DNA of 64,000 bases from Pomphorhynchus laevis (taxonomy: Eukaryota > Acanthocephala > Palaeacanthocephala > Echinorhynchida > Pomphorhynchidae), in contig WNNJ02001247.1 of NCBI GenBank assembly GCA_012934845.2, positions 1-64,000 on the forward strand, written 5' to 3'. Each line of letters starts with the position of its first letter. Position 1 is the stretch's first letter. The translations under genes were made by a program, and so were the position numbers. Under the pieces are notes generated by a model that ran no database searches, was not told the origin of the DNA, and was given only the letters and a program-made list of their open reading frames with translations. Below, piece after piece: positions 1 through 10,611 of the stretch.

Positions 1-705
1 GGGACAGCGATGATGCCGAGTGCCCCACCAAGAATATGTGTGGGGGGCAGTGGATATGGGTTTGTAGTTATAGTTGGATAGGATGTTGATGAACTGGATT
101 GACTCGGTGGAAGAGGTGCGATCGAGGCGGATGTTAAAGTCGCCAAGAACGATTGAAGGGATTGAGGACAAAGAACAGTGGGACAGAAGATCAGCGAGTT
201 CAGTAAAAAATAAGGATGTAGGAGCTGATGAACCGGGACGGTAAACAATGACGAGATCTAGAGTGATCGGGTTAGAAGAATGACAAGTGAGCAGTTCAAA
301 AGAGCAAGGACTGAAAGGGGAAGTGATTTTGCGAAGAGACGCGGGGTGACGGGCGAATGCGACAATGCCGCCATGATTAGAGAATTTTGAGGAGGATTTG
401 CTAAGGGGGCGAGCGGATTCGTCTTGTGAACAACCGGCAGAGAGCAAACGGCGGATTGAGAGGTCGTCAGAATCGGAGTGCCAGGATTCGGTGAGGCAGA
501 AGAGATCGATGGATTGCTTATTGAATAAGCTGAGGATGAGATCGGATTTATTGAGAATAGATTTAGTGTTGAGGAGGCCGAGGCGGAAACCGTGTGTATT
601 GGTGGTAGGGGCTAGTAAAGAAGACACATAGGGGAGATGGAGCGCCATCGAATTTTGGAGCGGGTGCGGACAACTTGAAAATTTCCGTCGATGTTTCGTA
701 TGGAG

Positions 706-1629
706 CTAGATGTTTCGCCGTTTTCCTCGCGACGGCGTTTGATGCGGGCAGATGAGTTGAGCGATTTCGGAGGGGGTGCGATCGGGAAAAATGCGAGTGG
801 CTGAAGAGGACATGAGTTTGAATCGTTGGGATAGGACAGAAGACGCGTGAGAGCAATGCTTGAAAACAACTTTTAGGAGAGGGGACTGGGAAGGATTAGA
901 TTGAGAAGATTTATTTAGGCGGATGAATGCGACAGGAGAAATGTTTTTGAAAAAGGATGGGTTATCCGCAGGAACAAGAGACGAGATGATAGATCTGAAT
1001 ATGGAAACATCATGGTCGAGACGTGCTTGTGGAGATAAAGAGGTAGAAGGAGTGATATTAGTGACGATGACGCAACGATCGCGAGAAGGAAAGCGTTTCC
1101 GTAAAGGAGGACGAGTAACGTGAGTTGGTGAGATCACGATAGGAGAGCTGGGAGTTGAGGATATCAAGGGAGTAGGTTTGACAGCGGAAGACAAAGAGGA
1201 TTTGGATAACAGAAAGGGTGGTGAGCGATGTAAGGAAAGGTTATGAGTGGAAGGATTGTGGAGGTTGGTGGATGTTATTTTGATTGAGGGATGTAGGTTA
1301 TTGAGAAACGAGACAGTAGGGAAGATACTGGGGGTGTCGGGAAGTGAAGACATGGGATTAGAAGTGCATGTGATGACAGGATCAGTGGTTTGACAATGGA
1401 TATCAGTAACGACTGGGGTGGTTTGAGTGCACACATTGGAAGTTGATATGTTCTTATGGGATAGGTCGCGTATGAGTTTGTTGGCACAAAAGCCGCATAT
1501 GAAGTCTTCTTTAGACTTACTGCTGTCGCATGCGATTGTAGTCCAGACGCTGCAGTCGTGTGTCGAGCATTGTACTTGTAGTGGAGCACAGTTGTTGTTG
1601 GTCGTAATTGTCTTCTTACGTCCTCCCAT
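706..1629 (-). CDS. LINE A ORF1 protein, PHD-like Cys cluster (left arm)
   Basis: This 307-codon ORF encodes the presumed nucleic-acid-binding ORF1 protein of LINE A. Cysteines at about residues 21, 26, 34, 45 and 48, followed by an EDFICGFCANK motif, form a compact PHD/zinc-finger-like cluster. A long Ser/Thr/Pro-rich linker follows, and then a conserved block (about 205-290) with FIRLNK and SVLSQRFKL that LINE B ORF1 shares. The last residues differ from B because of a frameshift. In the other frame the sequence goes on for about 50 codons and resembles the B protein end, so this protein is probably C-terminally truncated. The protein is identical in the right arm (14557-15480). Confidence 0.7.
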   Translation of the reverse strand: MGGRKKTITTNNNCAPLQVQCSTHDCSVWTTIACDSSKSKEDFICGFCANKLIRDLSHKNISTSNVCTQTTPVVTDIHCQTTDPVITCTSNPMSSLPDTPSIFPTVSFLNNLHPSIKITSTNLHNPSTHNLSLHRSPPFLLSKSSLSSAVKPTPLISSTPSSPIVISPTHVTRPPLRKRFPSRDRCVIVTNITPSTSLSPQARLDHDVSIFRSIISSLVPADNPSFFKNISPVAFIRLNKSSQSNPSQSPLLKVVFKHCSHASSVLSQRFKLMSSSATRIFPDRTPSEIAQLICPHQTPSRGKRRNI

Positions 1630-1662
1630 CGACGTCCTTGTGCGTTTAAACTGTTAAATTTG

Positions 1663-1806
1663 CTGGATTGATCTGGAACTGGATTGATCTGGAACTGGAT
1701 TGATCTGGAACTGGATTGATCTGGAACTGGATTGATCTGGAACTGGATTGATCTGGAACTGGATTGACCTGGAACTGGATTGATCTGGAACTGGAATGAT
1801 CTGGAA
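1663..1806 (-). repeat. 16-bp tandem repeat, 5' UTR of LINE A
   Basis: Nine head-to-tail units of CTGGATTGATCTGGAA, with two single-base variants and a partial tenth, lie directly upstream of ORF1. The same array recurs in the right arm at about 14380-14523. Tandem monomers in a LINE 5' UTR often act as an internal promoter; that function is inferred here. Confidence 0.9.
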
Positions 1807-1856
1807 CTGAATTGATTGTGTGTTTAAGCTCTTAAAATTTTTGATAAAATGATCGG

Positions 1857-2560
1857 ACAGACCAGGATCGGAGATGGACAGTGAGATATAGGCAATATAA
1901 CGATCGGGGCAGTGATGATGTCGAGTGCCCCGCCAAGGATATGTGCGAGGCAGTGGAGATTAATTTGTAGTCGTAGTTGAATAGAATGTTGATGATCCGG
2001 ATGGAATTGGTGGAAGAGAGATCGTTTCTTCGCTTCATCCTTCTATAAATTGTCTTCTTATCGATGATCTCTCCACCTATTCTCCTCTTCTACCGATTGT
2101 CTTACTCCTATACTCTTCATAATCTTATCGATGATCTCTCCACCTCGTCTATAAATTGTCTTATTATCTTCAAGCATCTTACCTCGTTTCGTTTGTATCT
2201 TAACAATTCAATGTCTAAAATTTTATGGGTTATTGATCTTTCCTCTCTGTCTATTCTCCCGCGGTATTTCTTAAATCGACCGTTCTTCCTATTGTTAAAC
2301 ATCTCACTTTATTTGGAGTTCACATCGACAACTGTCTTTTTCTCGATTTTTCGTTATTCATTGACGAAAAAAATACAGATATTGCAATATCCTACTTCGT
2401 GACCTTCGCCGTGTTATGAGCTCGTTTAACTTTAACTCCAGACTATTGTTTCCTACGATCGACTATTCCCTAAGTCTTTTTGTTTTCTCCCCAAAATCGT
2501 AACTTTCTCCTCTCCAGCTCCTTGTTTATTCCGCCGTGCGTTTCATTTATCGCCCCCGCG
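1857..2560. mobile_element. LINE relics between A1 and B1
   Basis: About 1857-2030 on the minus strand is a second, diverged piece of the LINE A endonuclease region; it repeats the cgatg..gccgagtgcc stretch seen at the window start. About 2060-2560 on the plus strand reads as the C-terminal part of a LINE reverse transcriptase in broken frames. It includes an LFGVHIDN-like stretch, equivalent to the FLGFRFDNRLS motif of B. Both are also present in the right arm at 13626-14330. Confidence 0.6.
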
Positions 2561-2590
2561 ATAAATGATCCCTATTAACTACTTACATTT

Positions 2591-2750
2591 CAGATTATTC
2601 CTGTCAGTTTCAGATTATTCCTGTCAGTTCCAGATTATTCCTGTCAGTTCCAGATTATTCCTGTCAGTTCCAGATTATTCCTGTCAGTTCCAGATTATTC
2701 CTGTCAGTTCCAGATTATTCCTGTCAGTTCCAGATTATTCCTGTCAGTTC
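2591..2750 (+). repeat. 20-bp tandem repeat, 5' UTR of LINE B
   Basis: Eight units of CAGATTATTCCTGTCAGTTC, with one variant base in the first unit. The right arm has seven units (13456-13595), which explains the 20-bp offset between arms. The repeat is followed by a short inverted motif (cgctcgcttcgctcg) just before ORF1. Confidence 0.93.
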
Positions 2751-2795
2751 CGCTCGCTTCGCTCGAGGATTGAGCTTAATCTCTCGATAAAGGTA

Positions 2796-4120
2796 ATGCC
2801 TAAAAAAGCGCGATCTCAGATCCCTGTTCCTGATCAAGAATCTTCCACATCGGAATGCAATGATGGTTATACCAGCTTTGAAGTTGGATGTGATTCCAAA
2901 GATTGTGATGTATGGGCACTTGTTCGTGTTAAAATATACGACCACTCGGTGTATAAACGTAAACAGTTCACATTCGGTTTTTGTACATCAGTACGACTAC
3001 TACAGTTATCCCGCTCCTCTACTCCTGTATCACACACGACCACTCAAACCAATGATGTTTTAGATGTTTCCTTTGCATCAATACCTGACTTCGCATCTTA
3101 TAATCCCATTATTGTACCTACTCTCTCACACACTCCTCGTTCAACTACGTACCAAACTTCCATTAATCAAACTCATTCTAACAATGCTAACGGTAAAGCT
3201 TTTCATCACGTACCTCTTCTTTCCTATTCCTTCCCAATCTAAATAAATCTCAAACTTCTTGATTCTCTTCACGTACTTCTTACTCGACTTCCCCCGTATC
3301 ACTTCTCAATAATTTACATCCTTCCATCAAAATCATTTCCAGTAACATTTCCGATCAACTGATTCAACACTTCATTCCTGTCAATCATGCCCCAACCTAT
3401 CTTAATTCTCCTTAGTCTACCTCCCACGTAACACTTCCAAATAATTTACATCCTTCATTTAAAATCATCTCCAGTCACATCTCTGATCAACCGATTCAAC
3501 ACCCCGCTCCTGTCACACTTGCTCCAACCAATATTAATTCTTTATCAAGCACCCCTGTCATTTCCACTTCTATCTGCTCATCTACCTCGACTCCTACCAG
3601 CTCTGTCCGTCCACCACTTCCACGAAATCGTTTTCCTTCGCGCGATCGCTGTATAATCATATCAAACTTAAAGCTTTCCGAATCTGCTTCTCCACAATCT
3701 CGCCTCGATGATGATGTATCTGCTTTCAGGTCTATCCTAGCAACCATTCTTCCTGATGATAACCCATCACTCTTCAATAAAATCGCTCCTGTATTCTTTA
3801 TTCGTTTAAACAAATCCACAAAATCCAATCATATCAGTCCTCCACTCTTAAAAATCGTTTTCCGACATAGTTCACATGCCTCTTCGGTACTCTCCCAACG
3901 TTTGAAACTTCTTACCACGTCATCTACTTGCCGAATTTTTCCTGACCGCTCCGCTTCTGATATTGCCCAGATCAATTTAGCTCGCATTGAGAAACATCGA
4001 CGTGAAACAAACGGCGAGTCATTCTTATCCATACGTCAAATCAACGGAAATTTTCACGTTGTACACACAAATCCAAAAATTCGATGGCGTCCCATCTCTC
4101 CCCCTTGTCTTCTTCGCTAG
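2796..4120 (+). pseudogene. LINE B ORF1, decayed
   Basis: The likely start is the ATG at 2796 (MPKKARSQIP). The N-terminus shows VGCDSKDCDVWALVRV and FTFGFC, the same Cys/Trp pattern as LINE A ORF1. The first frame closes at 3242, and the homologous C-terminal part reappears at 3902-4120 (KLLTTSSTCRIFPDRS to the IRWRPISP end). This region is homologous to the A ORF1 block FKLMSSSATRIFPDRT. Stops and frame changes in between mean it cannot be read through. Confidence 0.7.
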
Positions 4121-4129
4121 TCGATCTCG

Positions 4130-6990
4130 CTCCTAAGCATACTTTTCGCCGTAGTCTATTTAACACTCGCTCCATTCATCATTAAGCTGATATGCTCCTT
4201 GATGTCTTTGATCAATTATCTATCGATATTCTCTGCATTACCGAATCCTGGCACTCTGACTCCGACGATCTTGCTATTCGTCGTCTATGTCGCTCTAGTT
4301 GTTCCCTAGTTTAATCAGCTCGTCAAATTACATCTCATACATCTACTGCTTCTAACCATGGCGGTATTGTTGCCATTGCTCGTCACCCAATGTCTTTACG
4401 TAAAATCAACGTTAACATCCGTTACACTTCGTTCGAATTACTCATATGCAGATTATCAACGTCTTTTCATCTGGAACTTGTGATTGTATACCGTCCAGGT
4501 TCAGTTGCCCCATCACGTATCTTCTTTAACGACCTTGCAGATCTTATGTCTCACTGTTCATTGTCTTATACTCCTTCTTTTGTTCTCGGTGACTTTAACA
4601 TTCGTCTCGATCGCCCGTCTGACTCTGACTCTATCACTTTAACTAATCTTTTTTCTGATTTTAACTATAAATTACTTTCAATAAGCCCAACTCATATTCT
4701 CGGCGGTGCTCTCGACATCATTGCTGTACCTACCTGCTTCAATAACTATACCTCCTTGTCAATTACTGATCCTGGTTTGTCCGATCATTTCCATGTCACT
4801 CTTACTCTTACTCGTTCCCATCCTCCTTCTCCGCCTTTACCATTATCTACACCAAGTCGACCCTGGAAGCTTCTCGATATCCCTATTCTCTGCACAGCCT
4901 TACTCAATTCTTTACCCTTTTCACTTCCTCTTAACAATCTCTGCCGATGATCTCTGCATTCTGTTTGATTCTAAACTTACGTCGTTCCTCAATAACCTTC
5001 TGCCTAGTCGACTTCGACGTTCCCAGCGCTTGCGCCATGCTCCCTGGTTCGATTCTGACTGTAGTCTTTCTAAGCGTCGACTCCGTCACTCTTTTCGTAT
5101 GTATAAACGCTTTCTTAAACGTTATCCTAACTCACTCACTCCAAATCTTCGTGATTCCTACTTTTCTCTACGCCGTTCACATCTCATTCTTATACGTACT
5201 AAACGTACTCTCTTTTGGCGAAATCAACTTGAGTCATTTTCCAACTCTAAATCTCATTGGAAAATCTTAAACTCAATTCTTTCACGATCATCTACCCCTT
5301 GTAATATAAATCCTGATGAATTTTCTTCTTATCTACAAACTAAGCTATCTAATTTACTTTCCCTACTACCCATAGCCCCATTGTACCCACTCTTCTCTTT
5401 AAATACTTCCCTCCCAGAACTATTTCACCTTCTTCCCGTTTCGTCTGATGAAGTTTCTTCGGTTCTGCTGTCATTACCTAATAAAACCTCTCCTTCTGAC
5501 CCAATTCCCACTCACTTGCTTAAAAATATCTGCTCCTTTATCTTACCCTTCCTAACCACATTGTTCAACTCGTCCATCCGTAGCCGTACATTTCTTTCCA
5601 TCTGGAAATGCGCCACTGTTGGTCCTTTCATCAAAAAGCAATATCTCGACTCCTCACTACTATCTTCGTACCGTCCTATTTCACTTCTCCCAACCCTCTC
5701 TAAACTCCTTGAGCGTCTCGTTCTTAAGCAAGTTAATACATATCCCTTTTCCTCTAACTTATTTCCTCCGTTCCAAGCCGCTTTTCGCTCTAATTACTCT
5801 ACCGAAATTGCATGTCTTAAAGTTTATAACGACTTACTCATATCGCGCGATCATAAATTATGTAGTGTCATAGTTTCTCTTGATCTATCGTCTGCTTTTG
5901 ACATCGTCGATCACTCGATTCTTCGTCATCGCCTTCGTCATGATTATGGCTTCTCTTTACCCAATGTATCATGGTTTTCTTCATATCTATTAAACCGTAC
6001 ATTTCGCGTCTATTCTAACTCTTCTCTCTCCCATCCTTCGTCCATTCCGTCCGGTGTTCCACAAGGCTCCGTATTAGGCATATGCTTTTCTCTCTTCTTC
6101 TTGGTGATTTGTCTTCGATTTCTCGTAAATTTAACTTCCATATTATGCAATATGCTGATGACATTCTCATCTATGATCATGCACCTGTTTATCGTATTCA
6201 CGATCTTAGTGTTTCCGCTTCGGACTGTCTTGTCTCAATTTCCAATCATCTTTCTTCCCTTCGCCTTTCTCTGAATCCTGATAAATCCAAAATTATGTGG
6301 ATCTTACCTCGACGCCTCGGCTTCGAACCTTCCTCCGTATCATTAAATTCTACAAATCTTCCTATCGTTGATAATCTCGTTTTCCTAGGCTTCCGTTTTG
6401 ACAACCGACTTTCACTTAAACCTTTTGTTAGAGATAAAGTACGCTCATCTACCTTCATTCTCCGTAACCTTCGTCAAGTTCGTAGATTGATCGATTTTTC
6501 TTCCCGTATGACTCATATCTTCTCTCCTTTTTTCTAGACTCGATTATTGTCTTAGTCTATTTTCCATCTCACCTAAATCCACTCTTATTCCCCTACAACG
6601 CATCGTCAACGCAGCTGTCCGAATTCTCCTCCGTCTTCGTCGTTTTGATCACACATCCTACCATCTTGCTTCTCTCGATTTGCCTACAATTTATTGTCGT
6701 GTTCAAATTCGTCTTCTTATCGTTGCTTTCCGCCTTGTAACTTTTCATACCCCTTCATTTCTCAACCTTCCTTTTCTTGATAATTCCCGTCCTGTTTACT
6801 GTTCCTTGCGTTCCTGTAATTCCCTTCTTTTACATGTCCCAAACTACTCTACCTCCTTTGGACTCCGCTCCTTCCTGGTAGCTGCTCCTCTATCGTGGAA
6901 CCATCTGCCCATTCATATACGCCAATCAACTTCCCTGCCGTGTTTCAAACGACAAATCCGAACCCATTTAAACAATTTATCTGCTTGACT
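4130..6990 (+). pseudogene. LINE B ORF2: AP endonuclease plus reverse transcriptase, decayed
   Basis: The endonuclease part (about 4140-4900) shows TESWHSDSDD, VYRPGSVAP and GDFNIRLDRPSDSDS. The reverse transcriptase part (about 5440-6530) shows YRPISLLPTLSKLLERLVLKQ, SLDLSSAFDIVDHSILRHRL, a GVPQGSVLG motif near 6055, and YADD near 6150 in a different frame. The C-terminal domain (6540-6988) includes SRLDYCLSLFS and SFGLRSFLVAAPLSWNHL. At least four frames are used, so this copy is inactive. It is homologous to 10699-12228 in the right arm. Confidence 0.85.
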
Positions 6991-7017
6991 TTTTCATTTT
7001 TGTTTGTGGACTTGTAA

Positions 7018-7034
7018 GCGTACAGCTTGTACGC
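7018..7034 (+). other. 3'-terminal stem-loop of LINE B1
   Basis: The hairpin GCGTACAGCTTGTACGC (7-bp stem, 3-nt loop) sits about 15 bases before the element's AAATAAAT tail. Equivalent hairpins with compensatory changes occur at the 3' ends of the other copies. In L2-like LINEs a conserved 3' stem-loop is recognised by the element's reverse transcriptase; that role is inferred here. Confidence 0.8.
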
Positions 7035-7069
7035 ATTTGCCACATTAAATAAATTTGTATTATTATTCA

Positions 7070-7830
7070 TAGAAAAAGGATTTATTTTAACGTGGCAAAT
7101 GCGTGCCAGTGCACGCTTACATGACCACAACAAAACAAAACTGTGAATCAGGTGTCGATAAGGTATGAACGGAGAAGGTGTTTGAATGTGATAAAGGAGG
7201 GGGCGCGGCGGACGTCGATAAGGAGTTGATTCCAGGCGACTGAGCGGCGACGAGGAAGGATCGGAGACCGTAGTTGTTGGAGTAATTAGGGACGTGGAGT
7301 AACAGGGTATGACAGGAACGAAGCGATAGCGAGGTGGGGCGAATATCATCTAAGAAAGGAAGGTTGATGAACGATGGGGAGCCGACAGCGAGACAAAAAG
7401 TAACGAGAAGGTGGAGTTTGATGCGGATGTGGATGGTGGGCCAGGAGATTTGGGCTAAATATGTGGATGTGTGGTCGAAGCGACGGAGACGAAAGAGCAC
7501 TCGAACGGCGGTGTTGATTATTCGTTGTAGGGGTAGGATGATGGATTTTGGAGAATTGGCGAAAAGGCTTATGCAGTAATCGATTTTAGGGAAAAGAAGC
7601 GATGAAAGAAGAGACATACAAGAATGGAAGTGGATAAGGGAGCGGATACGGCAAATGCCACGGCGAATTAAGTTAGACGAGCGAACCTTGTCACGGACGA
7701 AGGGTTTAAGGGAAAGGTGATTATCGAAATGGAAGCCTAAGAAAGTGAGATTGTGGACTATGGGGATGATCGATGAGGCAAAAGATACAGTGGGAGGAGA
7801 TATGTTTGGTTTACGGGAAGGATTCACATT
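7070..7830 (-). mobile_element. LINE A fragment, 3' part (5' truncated)
   Basis: A 236-codon frame (7117-7827) covers the region after the YADD motif (FLGFHFDNHLSLKPFVRDK, PKIDYCISLF, YGLRSFLVAA) down to the 3' UTR. The stem-loop GCGTGC/GCACGC at 7101-7116 and the tail at about 7075 mark the 3' end. The 5' end, near 7830-7900, lacks the rest of ORF2. The fragment lies in the spacer of the giant inverted repeat. Confidence 0.8.
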
Positions 7831-7899
7831 ATTTTAGACTTGTCGGAGTTTAGAACGAGATGGAGATTGGAGAGACGTTTGTAGATAAAAGAAAGACAG

Positions 7900-8300
7900 T
7901 TGTAGGCAGAAATGTCAACTTATTCATGTTGCCTCTCTAAGCTCAAATTGCAAAATATGGAAAACCGCATTATATTCCTTATCCTTTGTATCACTTTTCA
8001 ACTCTTTTTTCTAACTCGCCTTACTATCTGCATATTCCTACACTTATCGAATCCCGCCTCAACTCCATAAATCTTCGTTCATTTGGCACTCGTCTCACTG
8101 TTCCGTCATTTTCCTCACACTATTGCCCAGGGTTACCTTTTTCATTGTCGATCCTATTCTCTGGAATAGACTAACTGCCTTCTTTCCATCCTACAAACAC
8201 AATGGCAGTTAGTGGATGACTAACTGTCATCCACTAACTGCCTTCTTTCCATCCTACAAACACAATCTCTGCTCTTTTTTTAATAATTGATTTAATTATT
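7900..8300 (+). mobile_element. LINE C-terminal relic with internal snapback duplication
   Basis: The frame at 7986-8174 includes SINLRSFGTRLTVPSFSSHY, the typical end of a CR1/L2-like ORF2. A related 3' region at about 10230-10400 shares a ctctgctcttttttactcc stretch and a catcaacatcaacctattga stretch. A 33-bp segment (taactgccttctttccatcc and following) is repeated at about 8171 and 8236, around a perfect hairpin. Confidence 0.5.
8204..8242. repeat. Perfect 17-bp hairpin
   Basis: GGCAGTTAGTGGATGAC is followed by a 5-base loop and then its exact reverse complement. The flanks are a direct 33-bp duplication, which is the signature of a template switch or snapback during replication. Confidence 0.85.
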
Positions 8301-8640
8301 TTAACTCTCTTAAAAATGACTTAAAAATTGTTATTTTACCACAAGCTCATACACATCAACATCAACCTATTGACAATTCATAATGTTATTTTTGTTCAAT
8401 AAATCGAATTAAACTCGTTAAGGGATTGCACAAATTATTAAGAGAAAAACCCTTTCCAGCATTGAAACGAAGAAAATAAATAATTCTTCCAATATTTCGC
8501 CTACTAGTTGTGGGCATTTTTAAGGACATTGTAAGTATTTATAACATAAACAATATAACTATAATATAATATGTTTTTGTACTCGAAATATTGGAGGACT
8601 TATTTTTTGTTATTTTTTATTTAAAAAAAGTTTATTTCTA
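8300..8640. other. AT-rich spacer with degenerate hammerhead-like motif
   Basis: No coding signal is visible. On the minus strand near 8488-8520 a GCCCAC...GTAGGCGAAAT arrangement resembles stem II plus the GAAA box of a hammerhead ribozyme, but the CTGANGA box is missing. Similar text occurs at 20900-21020 and 22090-22120. Confidence 0.35.
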
Positions 8641-10020
8641 AGTGCCAAAGGCGTGCCGGCGCACACTTACATGACCACAACAACAAAATGTTGTTGTTGG
8701 AGGAGGGGATACAGAGGCGGCATTTGAATGCAATATAAAAGGGAGCGCGGCGGACGTCGAGTGGGAGCTGATTCCAGGCGAGTGGGGCGGCGACGAGGAA
8801 GGATCGGAGACCGTAGTTGTTAGAGTAATTGGGAACTTAGAGTAAGATAGAATTAAGGGAACGCAGTGATAGAGAGGTGGGTAGAGTGCCGTCTAAGAAA
8901 GGAAGGTTGATGAACGATGGGGAGCCGACAGCGATTAGACGAAAAGTTACGAGAAGAAAGCGGAGTTGTATGCGCGGATGTGGATGGTAGGCCAGGAGAG
9001 TTGGGCCAGATATGTGGATGTGTGGTCAAAGTGACGGAGACTTAGGAGCACTCGAACGTCGGAGTTGATGATGCATTGTAGGGGTAGGATGATGGATTTT
9101 CGAGAATTGACGAAAAGGCTGAGGCAGTAATCGATTTTAGGGAAGAGAAGCGATAAAAGAATAGACATACAGGAACAGAAGTCGATAAGGGGGCGGATAC
9201 GGCGGATTTCACTGAGAATTAAGTTAGACAAGCGGACCTTGTCGCGGACGAGAGGTTTAAGGGAATTGTGATCATCGAAATGGAATCCTAAGAAAATGAG
9301 ATTGTGAACTACTGGGGATGATTGATGATGTAAAAGATACAGTGATAGGAGATATGATTGGTTTACGGTGGAGGATCCACATTATTAAAGACTTGTCTGG
9401 GTTTAGAACGAGTCGAAGATTGTAGAGACATTTGTGGATATACGAAAGACAGTTGGAGGCAGAAATTGCGATATCGTGTATGCGATGAGCGGATGTTTGA
9501 TCATATATGAGGATGTCATCGGCGTATTGCATTACGTTAAAGAAGTAAGGTTTGATAAACGGAGAGAGATCGCCGAGTAGAAGAGAGAAAAGCAGTGGTC
9601 CTAGGACTGAACCGTGTGGGACCCCGCAGAAAATAAGGATGGGAGGAGAGGATGACGAATTTGAACAGACTTGAAAAGAACGATCGAATAGATATGATGC
9701 AAACCATGCTACGGAGGAGGAAGAAAATCCGTAATCAAAACGAAGGCGAGAAAGGAGGACAGAGTGGTCGACAATGTCGAGGGCGGAGGAGAGGTCGAGG
9801 GAGATGAGAACACTATATAGAGCCTTGTCTCGAGAAATGAGTAAGTCGTTGTAAACTTTTATGCAGGCGATTTCTGTGGAGTGATTAGAGCGGAAAGCGG
9901 ATAGGAAAGGAGTGTACATATTGGATGAGGAGAGATATGCGTTGATTTGTACTAAGATGAGGCGTTCTAAGAGCTTAGAAAGAGTAAGGAGTAGTGAAAT
10001 GGGGCGATACACTGTCTAGA
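8640..10020 (-). mobile_element. LINE A fragment, reverse transcriptase to 3' end
   Basis: A 246-codon frame (9272-10012) holds the reverse transcriptase core: YRPISLLLTLSKLLERLIL, SLDLSSALDIVDHSVLL, GVPHGSVLGPLLFSLLLGDL and QYADDILIYD. The C-terminal part follows at 8947-9231 in another frame, then the 3' UTR with stem-loop 8651-8666 (GTGTGC/GCACGC, using G-U pairs). The PHGS in place of PQGS and the frame break show it is not functional. It is 5' truncated at about 10020. Confidence 0.82.
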
Positions 10021-10029
10021 ACCTTGTTT

Positions 10030-10611
10030 GTTCAAAAAAACTTTAATTTGTAATTTAGTGGACTTGTAAGTGAATCTATATCCACAATAGCCACTTAAAT
10101 AAACCTGTATTTTTATTTGACGATCTCTCTGTTCACTGTGTGCAATTTAATATAATATTATGCCAGTGCCTTCTCTATTACCTCTTGCTATTTTTGTTTT
10201 TTGTTATTTATCTTTTATTGAACCTCTTTTATATTCTTCAAACATAGCCTCTGCTCTTTTTTACTCCTTAATAATTGATTCAATTATTCTAATCTTTAAA
10301 ACTCTCCCATACGCCTCTACGGATCAACATCAACCTATTGACATTGATCATAATTTTGATTTTTTGATTTTTTACTTTTTTGTTATTTTTATTTGTTGTA
10401 AAATCTTTTAATTCACTGAGACAGTGAAGGAGCCGCAAACTGTATCGCAGCAAGATGAATTTTGTCAAGTTTAAGATAAATCTACCAAGACAGTGACGGA
10501 GCCGCAAATTGTTACAACTAATGTATATTAACTCCCCGACACCCCACGTCCCGTCCTGGGACGAGGGGTTGTAAGTGGTTTACTGGACTTGTAAGTGGAT
10601 GTATATCCACA
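10030..10611 (+). mobile_element. Short LINE 3' ends, two relics
   Basis: Two non-coding LINE tails lie head to tail. One near 10060-10110 has ggacttgtaagtg, a weak hairpin and ttaaataaacc. The other near 10580-10611 has the hairpin GTGGAT GTAT ATCCAC at 10595-10610. The stretch between them (10140-10420) resembles the relic at 8170-8390. A repeated gacagtga(a/c)ggagccgcaaa motif lies at about 10420-10510. Confidence 0.5.
10595..10610 (+). other. 3' stem-loop variant GTGGAT/ATCCAC
   Basis: A 6-bp stem with a GTAT loop follows ggacttgtaa, the same context as the B stem-loop at 7018. The stem sequence differs but still pairs. Confidence 0.7.

Larger units (their letters stand above)
1..1810 (-). 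mobile_element. LINE family A (CR1/L2-like), copy A1, 5' part
   Basis: Read on the minus strand, this has a 16-bp tandem-repeat 5' UTR (1663-1806), ORF1 (706-1629) and the start of ORF2. ORF2 encodes an AP-type endonuclease with a TESWHSDSDD motif, a VYRPGSSAP stretch and GDFNIRLD, equivalent to the plus-strand copy at 15538-16230. The copy runs off the window at base 1. Family placement rests on the CR1/L2-type reverse transcriptase in the sister copy (SLDLSSAFDIVDHS, YADD) and on a PHD-like ORF1, as known for the CR1 group. Confidence 0.85.
1..7062 (+). repeat. Left arm of giant inverted repeat
   Basis: This arm matches the reverse complement of 10612-16186. Paired coordinates sum to 16186 over the outer 2.6 kb, to 16206-16215 up to about 4050, and to about 17206-17687 further in. 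The shifts come from one missing 20-bp tandem unit, a 9-bp indel, and deletions of about 990 bp and 480 bp in the right arm. Several translated segments (307, 112, 97, 85, 68 and 61 residues) are identical between arms, so the outer part is nearly perfect. The left arm still matches at base 1, so it probably continues outside the window. Confidence 0.93.
2591..7062 (+). mobile_element. LINE family B (CR1/L2-like), copy B1, near full length
   Basis: In order this has a 20-bp tandem-repeat 5' UTR, ORF1 with a Cys cluster, an AP endonuclease plus reverse transcriptase ORF2, and a 3' UTR ending in a stem-loop and an AAATAAAT-type tail. The protein parts are in several frames, so the copy is decayed. 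Its 3' end is shared with the right-arm copy (10612) and with a short piece at 46395. Confidence 0.87.

Noticed and set aside
8226-8830. A sharp palindrome centre with contiguous arms.
   Set aside because: The inner arms end at 7062 and 10612, and the 3.5 kb between them is not self-complementary apart from the small 8204-8242 hairpin.
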